A stretch of 64,000 nucleotides of DNA from Rhizobiales bacterium PAR1. GTDB lineage: Bacteria > Pseudomonadota > Alphaproteobacteria > Rhizobiales > Beijerinckiaceae. The position numbers and the translations under genes were made by a program. Location of the stretch: NCBI GenBank assembly GCA_002256205.1, contig NKIW01000002.1, positions 1 through 64,000 on the forward strand, written 5' to 3'. Positions 52,101 through 59,821 of this stretch are shown here, one piece after another (within the stretch, counting starts at the first letter, position 1; every line of letters starts with the position of its first letter). Under the pieces are notes generated by a model. The model was not told the origin of the DNA. It made no database searches and saw only the letters and a program-made list of their open reading frames with translations.

Positions 52101-52719
52101 CGACAACGCCTTTGAGCCGTGCGCGGCCCTGCTCGAGCCGGCCGATCTGCGCCCTGAATTCGCGTCCCTTGCCGACATCGCTGGCCTGCACGCGATACGG
52201 GCCGAGAAGGTTCGGCGCCTCGATCGCAAGGTCAAGCGCGCCCTGTCCCGGCGGCAACGGCACACCGCTTTCAATGCTCTCCACCAGACGCACGCCGGTC
52301 AGATCGAGCGCATCGAACCCGATCTGCGTCAGGCGCCCGCTTTCCGGCCAGTTCCGCGCGAACATCAATCGCTCATGCGCGGCCTGGCGGGAAAACGTGA
52401 TGCGATCGGCCCTCGTAGCGGTGAAGGTGATCTGTCCGCGCAGCAACGCCAGCGGCGAAAGCGAAAACGTGAGACGTCCGGCCCGCGCGATCGGTGCCGC
52501 CACCGGCCCAATCTCGACCTCGCCGGCATCGAATTCAACCGTCGGCAGCAGCGAGAGCGAGAGCGCCCCGCCGATCCGGATCGGCATGCCTGTTCTTTCC
52601 TCAATGAAGGCAGTCACGCGGTCGCGCTGGCCGTTCCAGTCGACGAGACGCGGCCCCGCGACCAGCGTCAGCAAGGCGAGGGCGACAAGCGCACCAAGAG
52701 CGGTCAGAACGTCACGCAA
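49120..52719 (-). CDS. AsmA-family protein, large
   Basis: A 1199-residue envelope protein. One N-terminal membrane segment (VLTALGALVALALLTLVAG) is followed by the AsmA start RLVDWNGQRDRVTAFIEERTGMPIRIGGALSLSLLPTVEFDAGEVEIG in pieces. Repeated beta-rich units extend through most of the protein, and an AsmA_2-like C-terminal region includes LSGAGKVSLDELLLAGADPQ. The last ~110 residues are a charged Arg/Glu/Ala helix probably forming a coiled coil, then a Pro-rich tail. Long AsmA-like proteins are proposed to bridge lipids to the outer membrane. It is a single gene here, convergent with the RHH gene. Confidence 0.9.
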   Translation of the reverse strand: MRDVLTALGALVALALLTLVAGPRLVDWNGQRDRVTAFIEERTGMPIRIGGALSLSLLPTVEFDAGEVEIGPVAAPIARAGRLTFSLSPLALLRGQITFTATRADRITFSRQAAHERLMFARNWPESGRLTQIGFDALDLTGVRLVESIESGVPLPPGQGALDLAIEAPNLLGPYRVQASDVGKGREFRAQIGRLEQGRARLKGVVEDRGLGSRVSLDGWFGMPGVAGRPVFDGAATFNGNPVLGNKDGAQLPFSGTARLLAYSDQVIADPLNLVFGAGDGAFQAAGQGFIDLKNARPEIQLKLGAKRFDAQPLMVAEPGSQQADGLRQVRSLLAQAPEAAWPFDVMVDFSLAQVQLPGAAVQNLALKASMGAQGLVLDQASAELPGQTRLRFQRAESPRAVPLDGVLRLEAEALQVMVGWLRGGEPAAQFPARASLLTQVTGSGAGVALSGLRIDSAAGSLTGSGEWLPAEAGKRASPRLSLDLAAERFDARVLAALDPLRPVPGLALATRLAVQRLVLDGQEMGGLQVALDRDGQTATLRQLRLTGRKGEEISLAGTASGETLQITAKLDAERLGDIAQLSRALLPGEATEAFVLRAALLEPAIAVANLRAVIRPNEATWDVVVDGKLGGSTLVGKSQSALKGADLTVTVEADVANPDGTRLFSQLAGRALAAGTAPVPGRMTLRAEGNPRKGITGTLSGVLAGVDLAFDGGVNPFRITPLEGRLTLAAKDTAVLGAALGGGVPGLDRGGEGRITGRLLADRSKITLADLDASFGPAPVKGEVSFDLTRGGQVAGRLALSRLVLPGLLTPVIGKGWPMTATGWSGEAFGAPVAPPLSGDLWIEAKEAELAEGLTVGETEFVLRFAPGSVGFEGFEAKVGEARLAGSLAFQRKSEVVEVGGKLELARVPFSVLLGRVSGTLPLTGSGANPQALIASLSGAGKVSLDELLLAGADPQALGRVTALSLDELAPINENRIGGLVDQELRKADLRLQALEAPLGLINGQVRVAMTPRVLERAPGVSTTVTPAFSLDLLRREGEVKVTLSQPVLPKDWTGSVPEISLALAFRPDGKPPQRRLQVASLVNGFLAMAIQRDLERAEAFEADARERAAQLRRQRADAFLERRAREIQAFEAAVEVEAAALKRRAEREKAEREAAELAATLKALELKVTPKEVLPNAPAAPPAVQPPLDLTPKPPPG

Positions 52720-52764
52720 CGGGTCAGGCCTCAGGATCGGACGCGAAGCCGATTCGCATCCCTA

Positions 52765-52812
52765 GAGCATGCTGCGATAAAGTAGACACCGGTTTATCGC
52801 AAAATGCATGCG
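52765..52812. repeat. dispersed palindromic repeat element, copy C
   Basis: The core at 52774-52800 has arms GCGATAAA and TTTATCGC around GTAGACACCGG; outer GCATGC and TGCATGCG extend it. Compared with copies A and B the loop is diverged but ACCGGTTT is kept and arm changes are compensated. It lies between the AsmA-like gene and the FAD oxidase gene. Confidence 0.65.
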
Positions 52813-52925
52813 ACGATAAGAAGACAAGCACGGAATATGTGTCCGCATGAACGCATTCCGGTCTGGGACGCCCTCCCAACGCTTTTTTTCGGCCCTCTCG
52901 TGCGAACCTTTTGGGCGCAAAGAGA

Positions 52926-54329
52926 TCAGAGCGTAAAGATCTTACCCGGATTCATGATGTTATCAGGGTCGAGGGCCCGCTTGATCGCACGCATGGCGTC
53001 GAGCGTTCCGGTTCCGAGTTCAGCATCAAGATAGGCCATCTTGCCCTGCCCCACGCCGTGCTCCCCGGTGCAGGTTCCTTCCATCCGGTGCGCCCGCTCG
53101 ACAAGCCGGGTGAGGAAGCCTTTGACTACCTTCATCTCTTCGGGGCTGGAGGAATCTACGAGCACCGAGGTATGGAAATTGCCATCCCCGACATGCCCGA
53201 CAATCGGTGCGATGAGGCCAAGGCTTGCTATATCCGCCTGCGTCTCCTCGATGCACGCCGCCAGATGCGAAATCGGCACACAGACATCGGTCGCAAACGG
53301 CTTGATGCCGGGCCGCAGCGAGGAAACCGCCCAGTAGGAATCGTGCCGCGCCTGCCAAAGCCGGGAACGATCCTCGGGCTTGGTCGCCCATTCGAACGGC
53401 CCGCCACCGAATTCCGTTGCAATATCGCCAAAGCGCGTCGCCTGTTCCGCCACGCCCTGCTCCGAACCATGGAACTCCAGCAGCAACAGGGGACTCTCCG
53501 GCAGAGAGAGCTTGGAATAAACGTTCACCGCCTTGACCTGAAGCGCATCGAGCAACTCGATCCGCGCGACCGGCAAGCCCGACTGGATAGTCATGATCGT
53601 GGCATCCGCCGCCGCCTTGACGCTGGGGAAGGGGCAGACGCCAGCTGAAATCGCCTCCGGCAGACCATGCAGCTTCAGCGTGATTTTCGTGACCACGCCA
53701 AGCGTGCCTTCCGCACCGATCAGAAGCCGCGCAAGGTCATAACCCGCGCTGGTCTTCTTCGCGCGCCGCGCCGTGGTGATCGTTTCACCGTTCGGCAGCA
53801 CAGCCTCCAGCGCGATCACATTGTCTTTCATCGTGCCGTAGCGGACCGCATTCGTCCCCGAAGCGCGGGTGGAGACCATACCGCCAATCGAGGCATCCGC
53901 GCCCGGATCAATCGGAAAGAAGAGGCCGTAGCTTCTCAGATAGTCGTTGAGTTCCTTGCGCGTGACGCCCGGTTCGACCACGCAATCGAGATCTTCCGGA
54001 TGCACGGCGATGATTTTCTTCATGCCGGAGACATCGAGCGAAACGCCGCCGCGCGGCGCATTCAGATGCCCTTCAAGCGACGAGCCCGCGCCAAACGGGA
54101 TCACAGGCACCTTGTGCTCGGCACAGAGCTTCACAACGGTGCGGACATCCTCCGCGCTCTCGGCAAAAACCACGATATCCGGTGGCTGGTTCTCGAGCCA
54201 GGTCGTCGTATGCGCATGCTGCTGGCGAACGGCCTCGCTGGTAACACAGCGATTGCCGAAGGCGCGCTGCAACGCCAGCGTCACCACTCCGATGGTTTCC
54301 GGCGATGGCCGGCCAGCACTACCCGTCAT
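52926..54329 (-). CDS. FAD-linked oxidase, GlcD/D-lactate dehydrogenase-like
   Basis: A 467-residue flavoprotein. The FAD-binding PCMH part has PVIPFGAGSSLEGHLNAPRGGVSLD, VVEPGVTRKELNDYL and PIDPGADASIGGMVSTRASG, and the C-terminal FAD_oxidase_C part ends GTCTGEHGVGQGKMAYLDAEL with NIMNPGKIF. These match D-lactate dehydrogenase (cytochrome) or glycolate oxidase GlcD-type enzymes. The GlcE/GlcF partners are absent, which favours a single-subunit 2-hydroxy-acid dehydrogenase. The ATG at 54329 has AGGGAG upstream. Confidence 0.92.
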   Translation of the reverse strand: MTGSAGRPSPETIGVVTLALQRAFGNRCVTSEAVRQQHAHTTTWLENQPPDIVVFAESAEDVRTVVKLCAEHKVPVIPFGAGSSLEGHLNAPRGGVSLDVSGMKKIIAVHPEDLDCVVEPGVTRKELNDYLRSYGLFFPIDPGADASIGGMVSTRASGTNAVRYGTMKDNVIALEAVLPNGETITTARRAKKTSAGYDLARLLIGAEGTLGVVTKITLKLHGLPEAISAGVCPFPSVKAAADATIMTIQSGLPVARIELLDALQVKAVNVYSKLSLPESPLLLLEFHGSEQGVAEQATRFGDIATEFGGGPFEWATKPEDRSRLWQARHDSYWAVSSLRPGIKPFATDVCVPISHLAACIEETQADIASLGLIAPIVGHVGDGNFHTSVLVDSSSPEEMKVVKGFLTRLVERAHRMEGTCTGEHGVGQGKMAYLDAELGTGTLDAMRAIKRALDPDNIMNPGKIFTL

Positions 54330-54452
54330 GCGTCTCTCCCTGACCACCGCGATTTTCGTTGCGGTGAGCGGACAGGCGATACCCTCGCCTGCCTCTCAAT
54401 TTTGGTCAGCCTCGCTGACCTTTTCTCAAAAATCAAGCGTGCGAGCGACGCC

Positions 54453-54959
54453 TTAGCGGTTCAGGAAGTCATTCTTGCCGACATCGACACCATTCGCACG
54501 CAGCAAGGCATAGGTCGTCGTGGCATGAAAATAGAAGTTGGGCAGCGACACCTTCGCCAGCAGATCCTTGCCGCTCATCTCTGTTTCCGGGGCGTTGCGA
54601 CCAAGCTTGATCTTGACCATCCGCGCGTCCGAACCTTCGAACTCGGCGGGCGAAATCGATGCCATGAAAGTCAGAGCCTTGCCAATCCGCGCCTTGAGCT
54701 CCGCGATAGTCTTCTCTTCGTCCGGCCAGCTCGGAAGCTCGCGCCCCGAAAGACGCGCCACGGCGCCCTTGCAGGCATCAGTCATGATCTGGATCTGACG
54801 TGAGAACGGGAACATATCCGGCGCCAGGCGCAAATTGACGAACACGCTCTCGTCAATCTTTCTGGCTTCGGCATGCGCCGCGAGCTTGTCGAGAATCTTG
54901 TCGAGGGCTGTCAGCGTCTGGGTGAAGGTCGGAACACCAATCTGGTTCATGGACGACAT
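54453..54959 (-). CDS. DUF1993 family protein
   Basis: A 168-residue helical protein matching DUF1993: FTQTLTALDKILDKLAAHAE at the N-terminus, NLRLAPDMFPFSRQIQIMTDACKGAVARLSG, and SLPNFYFHATTTYALLRANGVDVGKNDFL at the end, all in pieces. The fold resembles DinB-like bundles, and a metal-binding His pair is possible. Function unknown. ATG at 54959 is preceded by GAGGA. Upstream lies the LexA box that could control this gene or the helicase. Confidence 0.88.
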   Translation of the reverse strand: MSSMNQIGVPTFTQTLTALDKILDKLAAHAEARKIDESVFVNLRLAPDMFPFSRQIQIMTDACKGAVARLSGRELPSWPDEEKTIAELKARIGKALTFMASISPAEFEGSDARMVKIKLGRNAPETEMSGKDLLAKVSLPNFYFHATTTYALLRANGVDVGKNDFLNR

Positions 54960-55131
54960 GCGGTTTCCTCAAAAGTGTTGGACGTATTGTCGAAGCGGAT
55001 GCCTCGCTGAGGCCCGCAGCATGCCCATCCCGCCCACAGCTTCAAGCCTTTTCGCTTGGACCCGGTCCGTTCCCGGACGCTCAGCGCGCTTTGCTGAAAA
55101 ATTTGCTTGTCATCCTGCCTAAATTTGATAA

Positions 55132-55146
55132 GAACATAACATGAAC
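55132..55146. promoter_or_regulatory. alphaproteobacterial LexA (SOS) box
   Basis: GAAC-ATAACAT-GAAC fits the known alphaproteobacterial consensus GAAC-N7-GAAC exactly. It lies in the 334-base divergent region between the DUF1993 gene and the UvrD/PcrA-like helicase gene, 148 bases before the helicase start. A minus-strand TTGACA at 55150-55155 adjoins it, so the DUF1993 gene may also be a target. No other gene is seen in this gap. Confidence 0.65.
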
Positions 55147-55293
55147 ACATGTCAAGCGCGTTTTGTTTTCCCGCCCGAAATCATGCGCATCCTATGAGGG
55201 AGGTGACGAATCAACAGGAATGGCCGATAGGGTTGGATGTTTCGCCCGCCTTGCCTTGAAGCCGCCGCGAAGCCTTTGCATGTGAAGTTCATC

Positions 55294-57699
55294 GTGTCCG
55301 ATCCATTCTCGCTCGATAGCTGGTCCGAGCCGCCAGCACCGGTCTCCCGTCCTGCGCCTGCTGCAGGCGGCATTGCCGCGCGTGCACGCGCCGCGGCGCA
55401 GCCTGCGCCAACGTATCTCAACGGGCTGAACCCGGAACAGCTCCGCGCAGTAGAGACGCTGGATGGGCCGGTTCTCGTTCTCGCCGGCGCCGGCACCGGG
55501 AAGACCAAGGTGCTGACCGCCCGCATCGCGCATCTCATCGCGACCGGACGTGCCCGCCCCAATGAAATTCTCGCGATGACCTTCACCAACAAGGCTGCAC
55601 GCGAGATGAAAGAGCGCATCGGCCACCTGGTTGGTGCGGTGGCGGAGGGGATGCCCTGGCTCGGCACCTTCCACTCCATCGGCACCAAGCTTCTGCGCCG
55701 CCATGCCGAACTTGTGGATTTGCGCTCGGACTTCACGATCCTCGATACGGACGATCAGCTGCGTTTGCTTAAGCAGGTCATCGCCGCCGAAGATCTCGAT
55801 GACAAGCGCTGGCCGGCCCGTGTTCTTGCCTCGATCATCGACGGCTGGAAAAACCGCGCGCTCACGCCAGAAAAAGTTCCCGCTGGCGAGGCTACGGCCT
55901 TCGCAGGCAAGGGTGGCAAGCTCTATGCCCTTTATCAGGAGCGCTTGAAGTCGCTTAACGCCGTCGATTTCGGCGATCTCCTGCTCGAAACCATCCGCCT
56001 TTTCCGCGACAATCCCGAGATCACCGCGCAGTATCAGGAGCGCTTCCGCTATCTGCTGGTGGATGAGTATCAGGACACCAACGTCGCGCAGTATCTCTGG
56101 CTGCGACTGATCGCACAGGGCCGCCGCAACATCTGCTGCGTCGGGGATGATGACCAGTCGATCTATGGCTGGCGCGGCGCGGAGGTGGATAACATCCTCC
56201 GGTTCGAGAAGGATTTTCCCGGCGCCGCCGTCATCCGCCTTGAGCGCAACTACCGCTCGACCGGGCATATTCTCGGCGCGGCGGCGCATCTCATCGCGCG
56301 TAACGAGGGTCGCCTCGGCAAGACGCTGTTCACGGAGGGCGACGAGGGCGAGCGCGTCTCGGTTGCCTGTGCGTGGGATTCCGAGGAAGAAGCCCGGCAG
56401 ATCGCGGATGATATCGAGGCGCTTCAGCACAAAGGGCACCGCCTCAATGAAATGGCGATTCTCGTCCGCGCCTCGTTTCAGATGCGCGAGTTTGAGGAGC
56501 GTTTCATCACCAACGCGATCCCTTATCGCGTCATCGGCGGCCCGCGCTTTTATGAGCGCGCCGAAATCCGCGATGCCATGGCCTATCTCAAGTGCACGGC
56601 CAATATCTCGAACGATCTCGCCTTCGAGCGCATCATCAACACGCCGAAGCGCGGCCTCGGCGACGCAGTGCTTGCCACACTCCACACCTATGCGCGTGAC
56701 CAGCGCATGCCGCTGATGCAGGCGGCGCGGGTGCTGATCGAGACCGAGGAATTCAAGCCCAAACAGCGCCAGACCATCCGCGAGCTGATGGAGGCCTTCG
56801 GCCGCTGGTCCGGCATGATCGAGACCACACCGCATCACGAGCTGGCCGAAACCATTCTGGAAGAGTCGGGCTACACCGACATGTGGAAGAAGGATCGCTC
56901 GGCCGATGCCGCCGGGCGGCTCGAAAACCTGAAGGAACTCGTCCGCGCGATGGAAGAGTTCGAGAACCTCGCGGGCTTCCTCGAACACGTCTCGCTCGTG
57001 ATGGATACCACCGCAAACGAGAGCGATGATCGCGTCTCGATCATGACACTCCATGCAGCCAAGGGCCTCGAATTCGAGACGGTTTTCCTGCCCGGCTGGG
57101 AGGAAGGCGTGTTCCCGCATCAGCGCGCGCTCGACGAGCAGGGCAAGGCTGGCTTGGAAGAAGAGCGCCGCCTCGCCTACGTCGGCCTCACCCGCGCCAA
57201 ACGCCGCGCCAAGCTGTTTTTCGCCTCCAACCGGCGCATCCACGGCATGTGGAACGCCGCCATTCCCTCGCGCTTCATCGACGAACTTCCCGCCGATCAT
57301 GTCGAGGTGATGGAAGGGCAAGGCACCTACGGCAACCAGCAACGCCAGATCTACGGCGGCGGTTATGGCGGGGGTGGCGGCTCGCGGTTCGACAAGGTGC
57401 AGCCGTTTCAGGCCTCAAGCTATTCGACGCCGGGCTGGCAGCGCGCACAGGCAGCGAATGCCTCGGGCTTCCGCCCCTCCGCAGCCCCGCAAGACCCCGG
57501 CCGTCGTGGCAGCCCCGCGCTGATCGAGGGCCGCGTGCTCGCCTCATCGAGCGGCACCCCGTCAAAATTCCGCGTCGAGGACCGGGTCTTTCACGTCAAA
57601 TTCGGCCCCGGCTCGGTGGCCGAGGTCGATGGCAACAAGCTCACGGTCGATTTCGACAAGGCCGGTCGCAAGATGGTACTGGATAGCTTCGTTCAATAG
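55294..57699 (+). CDS. UvrD/PcrA-like superfamily 1 DNA helicase
   Basis: An 801-residue helicase with all SF1A motifs: Q motif LNPEQ, Walker A GAGTGKTKVL, Ia FTNKAAREM, II VDEYQDTN, III GDDDQSIYGWRGA, IV RLERNYRS, V TLHAAKGLEFE and VI YVGLTRAKRRA. A Gly-rich linker and a C-terminal PcrA-type Tudor-like domain (FHVKFGPGSVAEVDGNKLTVDF) follow. It unwinds DNA in mismatch and excision repair and removes RecA. A GTG at 55294 is taken because homologues begin with Ser-Asp-Pro-Phe-like sequence; an ATG at 55237 is the alternative. A LexA box lies upstream. Confidence 0.95.
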   Translation: MSDPFSLDSWSEPPAPVSRPAPAAGGIAARARAAAQPAPTYLNGLNPEQLRAVETLDGPVLVLAGAGTGKTKVLTARIAHLIATGRARPNEILAMTFTNKAAREMKERIGHLVGAVAEGMPWLGTFHSIGTKLLRRHAELVDLRSDFTILDTDDQLRLLKQVIAAEDLDDKRWPARVLASIIDGWKNRALTPEKVPAGEATAFAGKGGKLYALYQERLKSLNAVDFGDLLLETIRLFRDNPEITAQYQERFRYLLVDEYQDTNVAQYLWLRLIAQGRRNICCVGDDDQSIYGWRGAEVDNILRFEKDFPGAAVIRLERNYRSTGHILGAAAHLIARNEGRLGKTLFTEGDEGERVSVACAWDSEEEARQIADDIEALQHKGHRLNEMAILVRASFQMREFEERFITNAIPYRVIGGPRFYERAEIRDAMAYLKCTANISNDLAFERIINTPKRGLGDAVLATLHTYARDQRMPLMQAARVLIETEEFKPKQRQTIRELMEAFGRWSGMIETTPHHELAETILEESGYTDMWKKDRSADAAGRLENLKELVRAMEEFENLAGFLEHVSLVMDTTANESDDRVSIMTLHAAKGLEFETVFLPGWEEGVFPHQRALDEQGKAGLEEERRLAYVGLTRAKRRAKLFFASNRRIHGMWNAAIPSRFIDELPADHVEVMEGQGTYGNQQRQIYGGGYGGGGGSRFDKVQPFQASSYSTPGWQRAQAANASGFRPSAAPQDPGRRGSPALIEGRVLASSSGTPSKFRVEDRVFHVKFGPGSVAEVDGNKLTVDFDKAGRKMVLDSFVQ

Positions 57700-57881
57700 A
57701 TTTTCGCATTGTCAATCTAAAATTGAAATTAACTGTGCATAACTAGACAGTCAGCGCGCTCATAATTCTGAAATTTCGGCGTGATTCTCACTTTGCTGTG
57801 GATAAAAAGCCTTAATAGGTCTTTCCGGGTCCGAAGTCGATTATATGGATGGTTGCATTCCTCGAACAGATGGAGCAACTG

Positions 57882-58019
57882 ATGGCACCCCGGCCTTCCA
57901 ATCTCCCGCCCTACCTGCGTCACCTCCGCCATGCGCGGCTAGCGCTCTGGGAAATCTACCTCATCGGCCTGCTCCTGCTGGCAATTGGCGCCAGCTTCGG
58001 CTTAAAGCACTGGCCATGA
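57882..58019 (+). CDS. small single-span membrane protein coupled to prmA
   Basis: A 45-residue frame with the ATG preceded by GGAG at 6 bases. It begins APRPSNLPPYLRHLRHARL, then one membrane helix (EIYLIGLLLLAIGASFGL) and a short KHWP tail. Its TGA overlaps the prmA ATG (ATGA), so translational coupling is likely. In-frame ATGs at 57849 and 57870 lack a Shine-Dalgarno. It is too short for standard gene finders. I do not recognise the family. Confidence 0.65.
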   Translation: MAPRPSNLPPYLRHLRHARLALWEIYLIGLLLLAIGASFGLKHWP

Positions 58020-58996
58020 CAACTGCTACCGCCACCACCCTCGCCCGGCTCATCACCGATGAAGCCACCGCCAAGGCCATTGCCGATCATCTCTCGGAGC
58101 TGTTCGAGCCCGATGAGCTGGCCGCCTCCGCTTTTGAAATGCCGGACGCCTCTGCGCTGCCGACCTCCGTGCCGCGCCCCTCTCGTGAAGGCGCGATGGG
58201 CACGCTGCTGCCCGACAGCGATTGCCCCTGGCAGGCCGAACTCTACTTCGGCGAAACACCGGATGAAGACGCCATCCGCGCGCTGATCGCGGAGATCGCC
58301 GGCGAGGCTGCCGCCAAGGCGCTGGTCTTCGAGAGCGTCGCCGCACAGGATTGGATCGCGACCTCGCTCGAAGGCATGGTCCCGGTCGATGCCGGGCGCT
58401 TCACCGTGCATGGCGCGCATTCGCGCGGGATTTTGAAACGCAACCGCCATAACATCGAGATCGAGGCCGCGCTCGCCTTCGGCACCGGCCATCACGGTAC
58501 AACGCGCGGCTGCCTGATCCACCTCGATGCGCTCTTGAAGCGCCGCCGCCCCGTCAATGTGGTCGATATTGGCTCGGGCACCGGTGTGCTCGCTTTCGCG
58601 ACCGCCATGGCGATCAAGGACTATGTCTATGCCGGCGAACTCGACCCCGATTCCGTGGTGATCGCCCGCGAAAATGCGCGCCTCAACGGCATTCCGAGCT
58701 TTGTGCGGCCCGTCGTTGCCGCCGGGCTCCAGCATCCGGAACTGCGCGCCACGCGCTATTACGATCTCGTCTTCGCGAATATCCTCGCGCGCCCACTCAA
58801 GATGCTGGCGCCGGAAATCGCCCGCGCTACCGCGCCAGACGGCGAACTCATTCTCTCCGGCCTGCTGATCCGCGATGTGCCGGGCGTGCTGGCGAAATAC
58901 CGCGCTTTCGGCTTCCACCTCGCCGCGCGCATCCATCTTGAAGGCTGGGCGAGCCTTTTGCTCAAGCGCGGCGGCACCAAGCCCATGCGGGCCTGA
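58016..58996 (+). CDS. prmA: ribosomal protein L11 methyltransferase
   Basis: PrmA trimethylates L11 on several residues using SAM. The 326-residue protein has a C-terminal Rossmann methyltransferase domain: AFGTGHHGTTRGCLIHLDAL, VVDIGSGTGVLAFATAM, and LVFANILARPL with the N-I/L-L motif. The N-terminal ~130 residues form the substrate-recognition region and are as long as in rhizobial homologues. The start overlaps the small membrane protein stop. A hairpin on the far side of the stop functions mainly for the opposite strand. Confidence 0.93.
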   Translation: MTTATATTLARLITDEATAKAIADHLSELFEPDELAASAFEMPDASALPTSVPRPSREGAMGTLLPDSDCPWQAELYFGETPDEDAIRALIAEIAGEAAAKALVFESVAAQDWIATSLEGMVPVDAGRFTVHGAHSRGILKRNRHNIEIEAALAFGTGHHGTTRGCLIHLDALLKRRRPVNVVDIGSGTGVLAFATAMAIKDYVYAGELDPDSVVIARENARLNGIPSFVRPVVAAGLQHPELRATRYYDLVFANILARPLKMLAPEIARATAPDGELILSGLLIRDVPGVLAKYRAFGFHLAARIHLEGWASLLLKRGGTKPMRA

Positions 58997-59000
58997 AAAC

Positions 59001-59028
59001 GAAAAACCCCCGGCCTTTCGGTCGGGGG
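59001..59028 (-). terminator. hairpin terminator between prmA and the small-protein pair
   Basis: CCCCCG and CGGGGG enclose a second 2-bp stem. On the minus strand it is followed by TTTTTCG, so it ends the small-protein transcript; it may also act on prmA, whose stop is 5 bases away. Confidence 0.75.
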
Positions 59029-59072
59029 TGAGTCCAGAATGCGAGACCTCAGGTCTCAAGCAGTCTGTGCAA

Positions 59073-59198
59073 TCATTCCGAGCCAAGAAGGCCGGGATAG
59101 CGGTGGCCGAGATCACGGCGCAGCGTGACACTGCCGTGCATATCGTCGCCGATGCGGTAGATCCCACGCAGGAAGCGGGTCAAAAGAGCGATCATCAT
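59073..59198 (-). CDS. small basic protein of unknown function (41 residues)
   Basis: A 42-codon frame with AAGGA 8 bases before a double ATG. The product begins MMIALLTRFLRGIYRIGDDM and continues with an Arg/His/Gly-rich part (HGSVTLRRDLGHRYPGLL). The short amphipathic start followed by a basic tail recalls the small DUF1127-like proteins of rhizobia, but I cannot assign it. It lies 33 bases after another small gene on the same strand and is followed by a terminator. Confidence 0.55.
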   Translation of the reverse strand: MMIALLTRFLRGIYRIGDDMHGSVTLRRDLGHRYPGLLGSE

Positions 59199-59231
59199 GG
59201 CATTTGTCCTTGAAGAGGATGCAAACCGGGT

Positions 59232-59471
59232 TCAGTGGCCGAACGGCAGATCAGCCTGCTTCACGTCCACAGCACCAACCTCGATCGGCAGTGAATGCAG
59301 ATTGTAGGCGCGCGCGTGACGAGCGATTTCACGCTCGGCAGCACGGAAGCGGCTCTCGATGAGGGCTTCCATAAAACGGGCGAAGAAGCCGGTCTTCACG
59401 GGTTCAGCCGATTCCGTCTTGTCCGTTCCAGCAAGCGGAAGCAGCGCATTCGAAAATGTCAGGCTAGCCAT
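59232..59471 (-). CDS. small protein with DUF1127-like helix (79 residues)
   Basis: A 79-residue protein with a strong AGGAG before the ATG at 59471. A Ser/Thr-rich start leads to a basic amphipathic helix (FFARFMEALIESRFRAAEREIARHARAY), similar in kind to DUF1127 small RNA-associated proteins of rhizobia, and a LPIEVGAVDVKQADLPF ending. Function unknown. With the 41-residue gene behind it, it forms a two-gene small-protein operon preceded by a promoter candidate with an inverted repeat. Confidence 0.75.
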   Translation of the reverse strand: MASLTFSNALLPLAGTDKTESAEPVKTGFFARFMEALIESRFRAAEREIARHARAYNLHSLPIEVGAVDVKQADLPFGH

Positions 59472-59567
59472 GGGTATCTCCTGTGCTTGAGGGGACGGGG
59501 CATCAGATGCGGTGCCCGTGGGTCTCCTTCTGGAAGGCACCGTCTCCGGCCCTTCCAACTTGAGAGG

Positions 59568-59595
59568 AAGATACGCTTTTGTTGCGCTGCAACAA
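59568..59595 (-). promoter_or_regulatory. promoter candidate with inverted repeat for the small-protein operon
   Basis: On the minus strand TTGTTG and TATCTT are spaced by 16 bases. The perfect inverted repeat TTGTTGC-GCT-GCAACAA (59579-59595) covers the -35 and part of the spacer, so a repressor site is possible. From here to 59821 I see no gene; the stretch has two copies of GGCAGCACT (59679 and 59719) and is otherwise AT-richer than its neighbours. Confidence 0.45.
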
Positions 59596-59821
59596 GAGAT
59601 GCAATCGCAACCTAGATCTGCGTTTTACGCATGATTAACGGAGATTTAACGATGAATAGCTCCAAATTTGCATAATAAGGCAGCACTGTGGCAACACCAC
59701 CAGCATGACGGCTGATCAGGCAGCACTCTGCCTCCCGAGCCGCAAGAGCCGCGTGGCATCAACTCCCGCTTGTGAGCGCAGAACGGCGCGGATAAGCTTG
59801 GCCGGTTGATGAGGAATCCCC

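Noticed and set aside
50800-52785. 661-codon plus-strand frame opposite the AsmA-like gene
   Set aside because: Shadow frame rich in Arg, Gln and His; the minus strand has the AsmA start and membrane anchor.
55192-57342. 716-codon minus-strand frame opposite the helicase gene
   Set aside because: The plus strand carries all helicase motifs; the opposite frame has no family features and starts or ends without ribosome-binding or terminator signals.
57845-58016. Longer N-terminus for PrmA starting at 57845
   Set aside because: The region is better explained by the small membrane protein in another frame, and PrmA homologues begin near the ATG at 58016.
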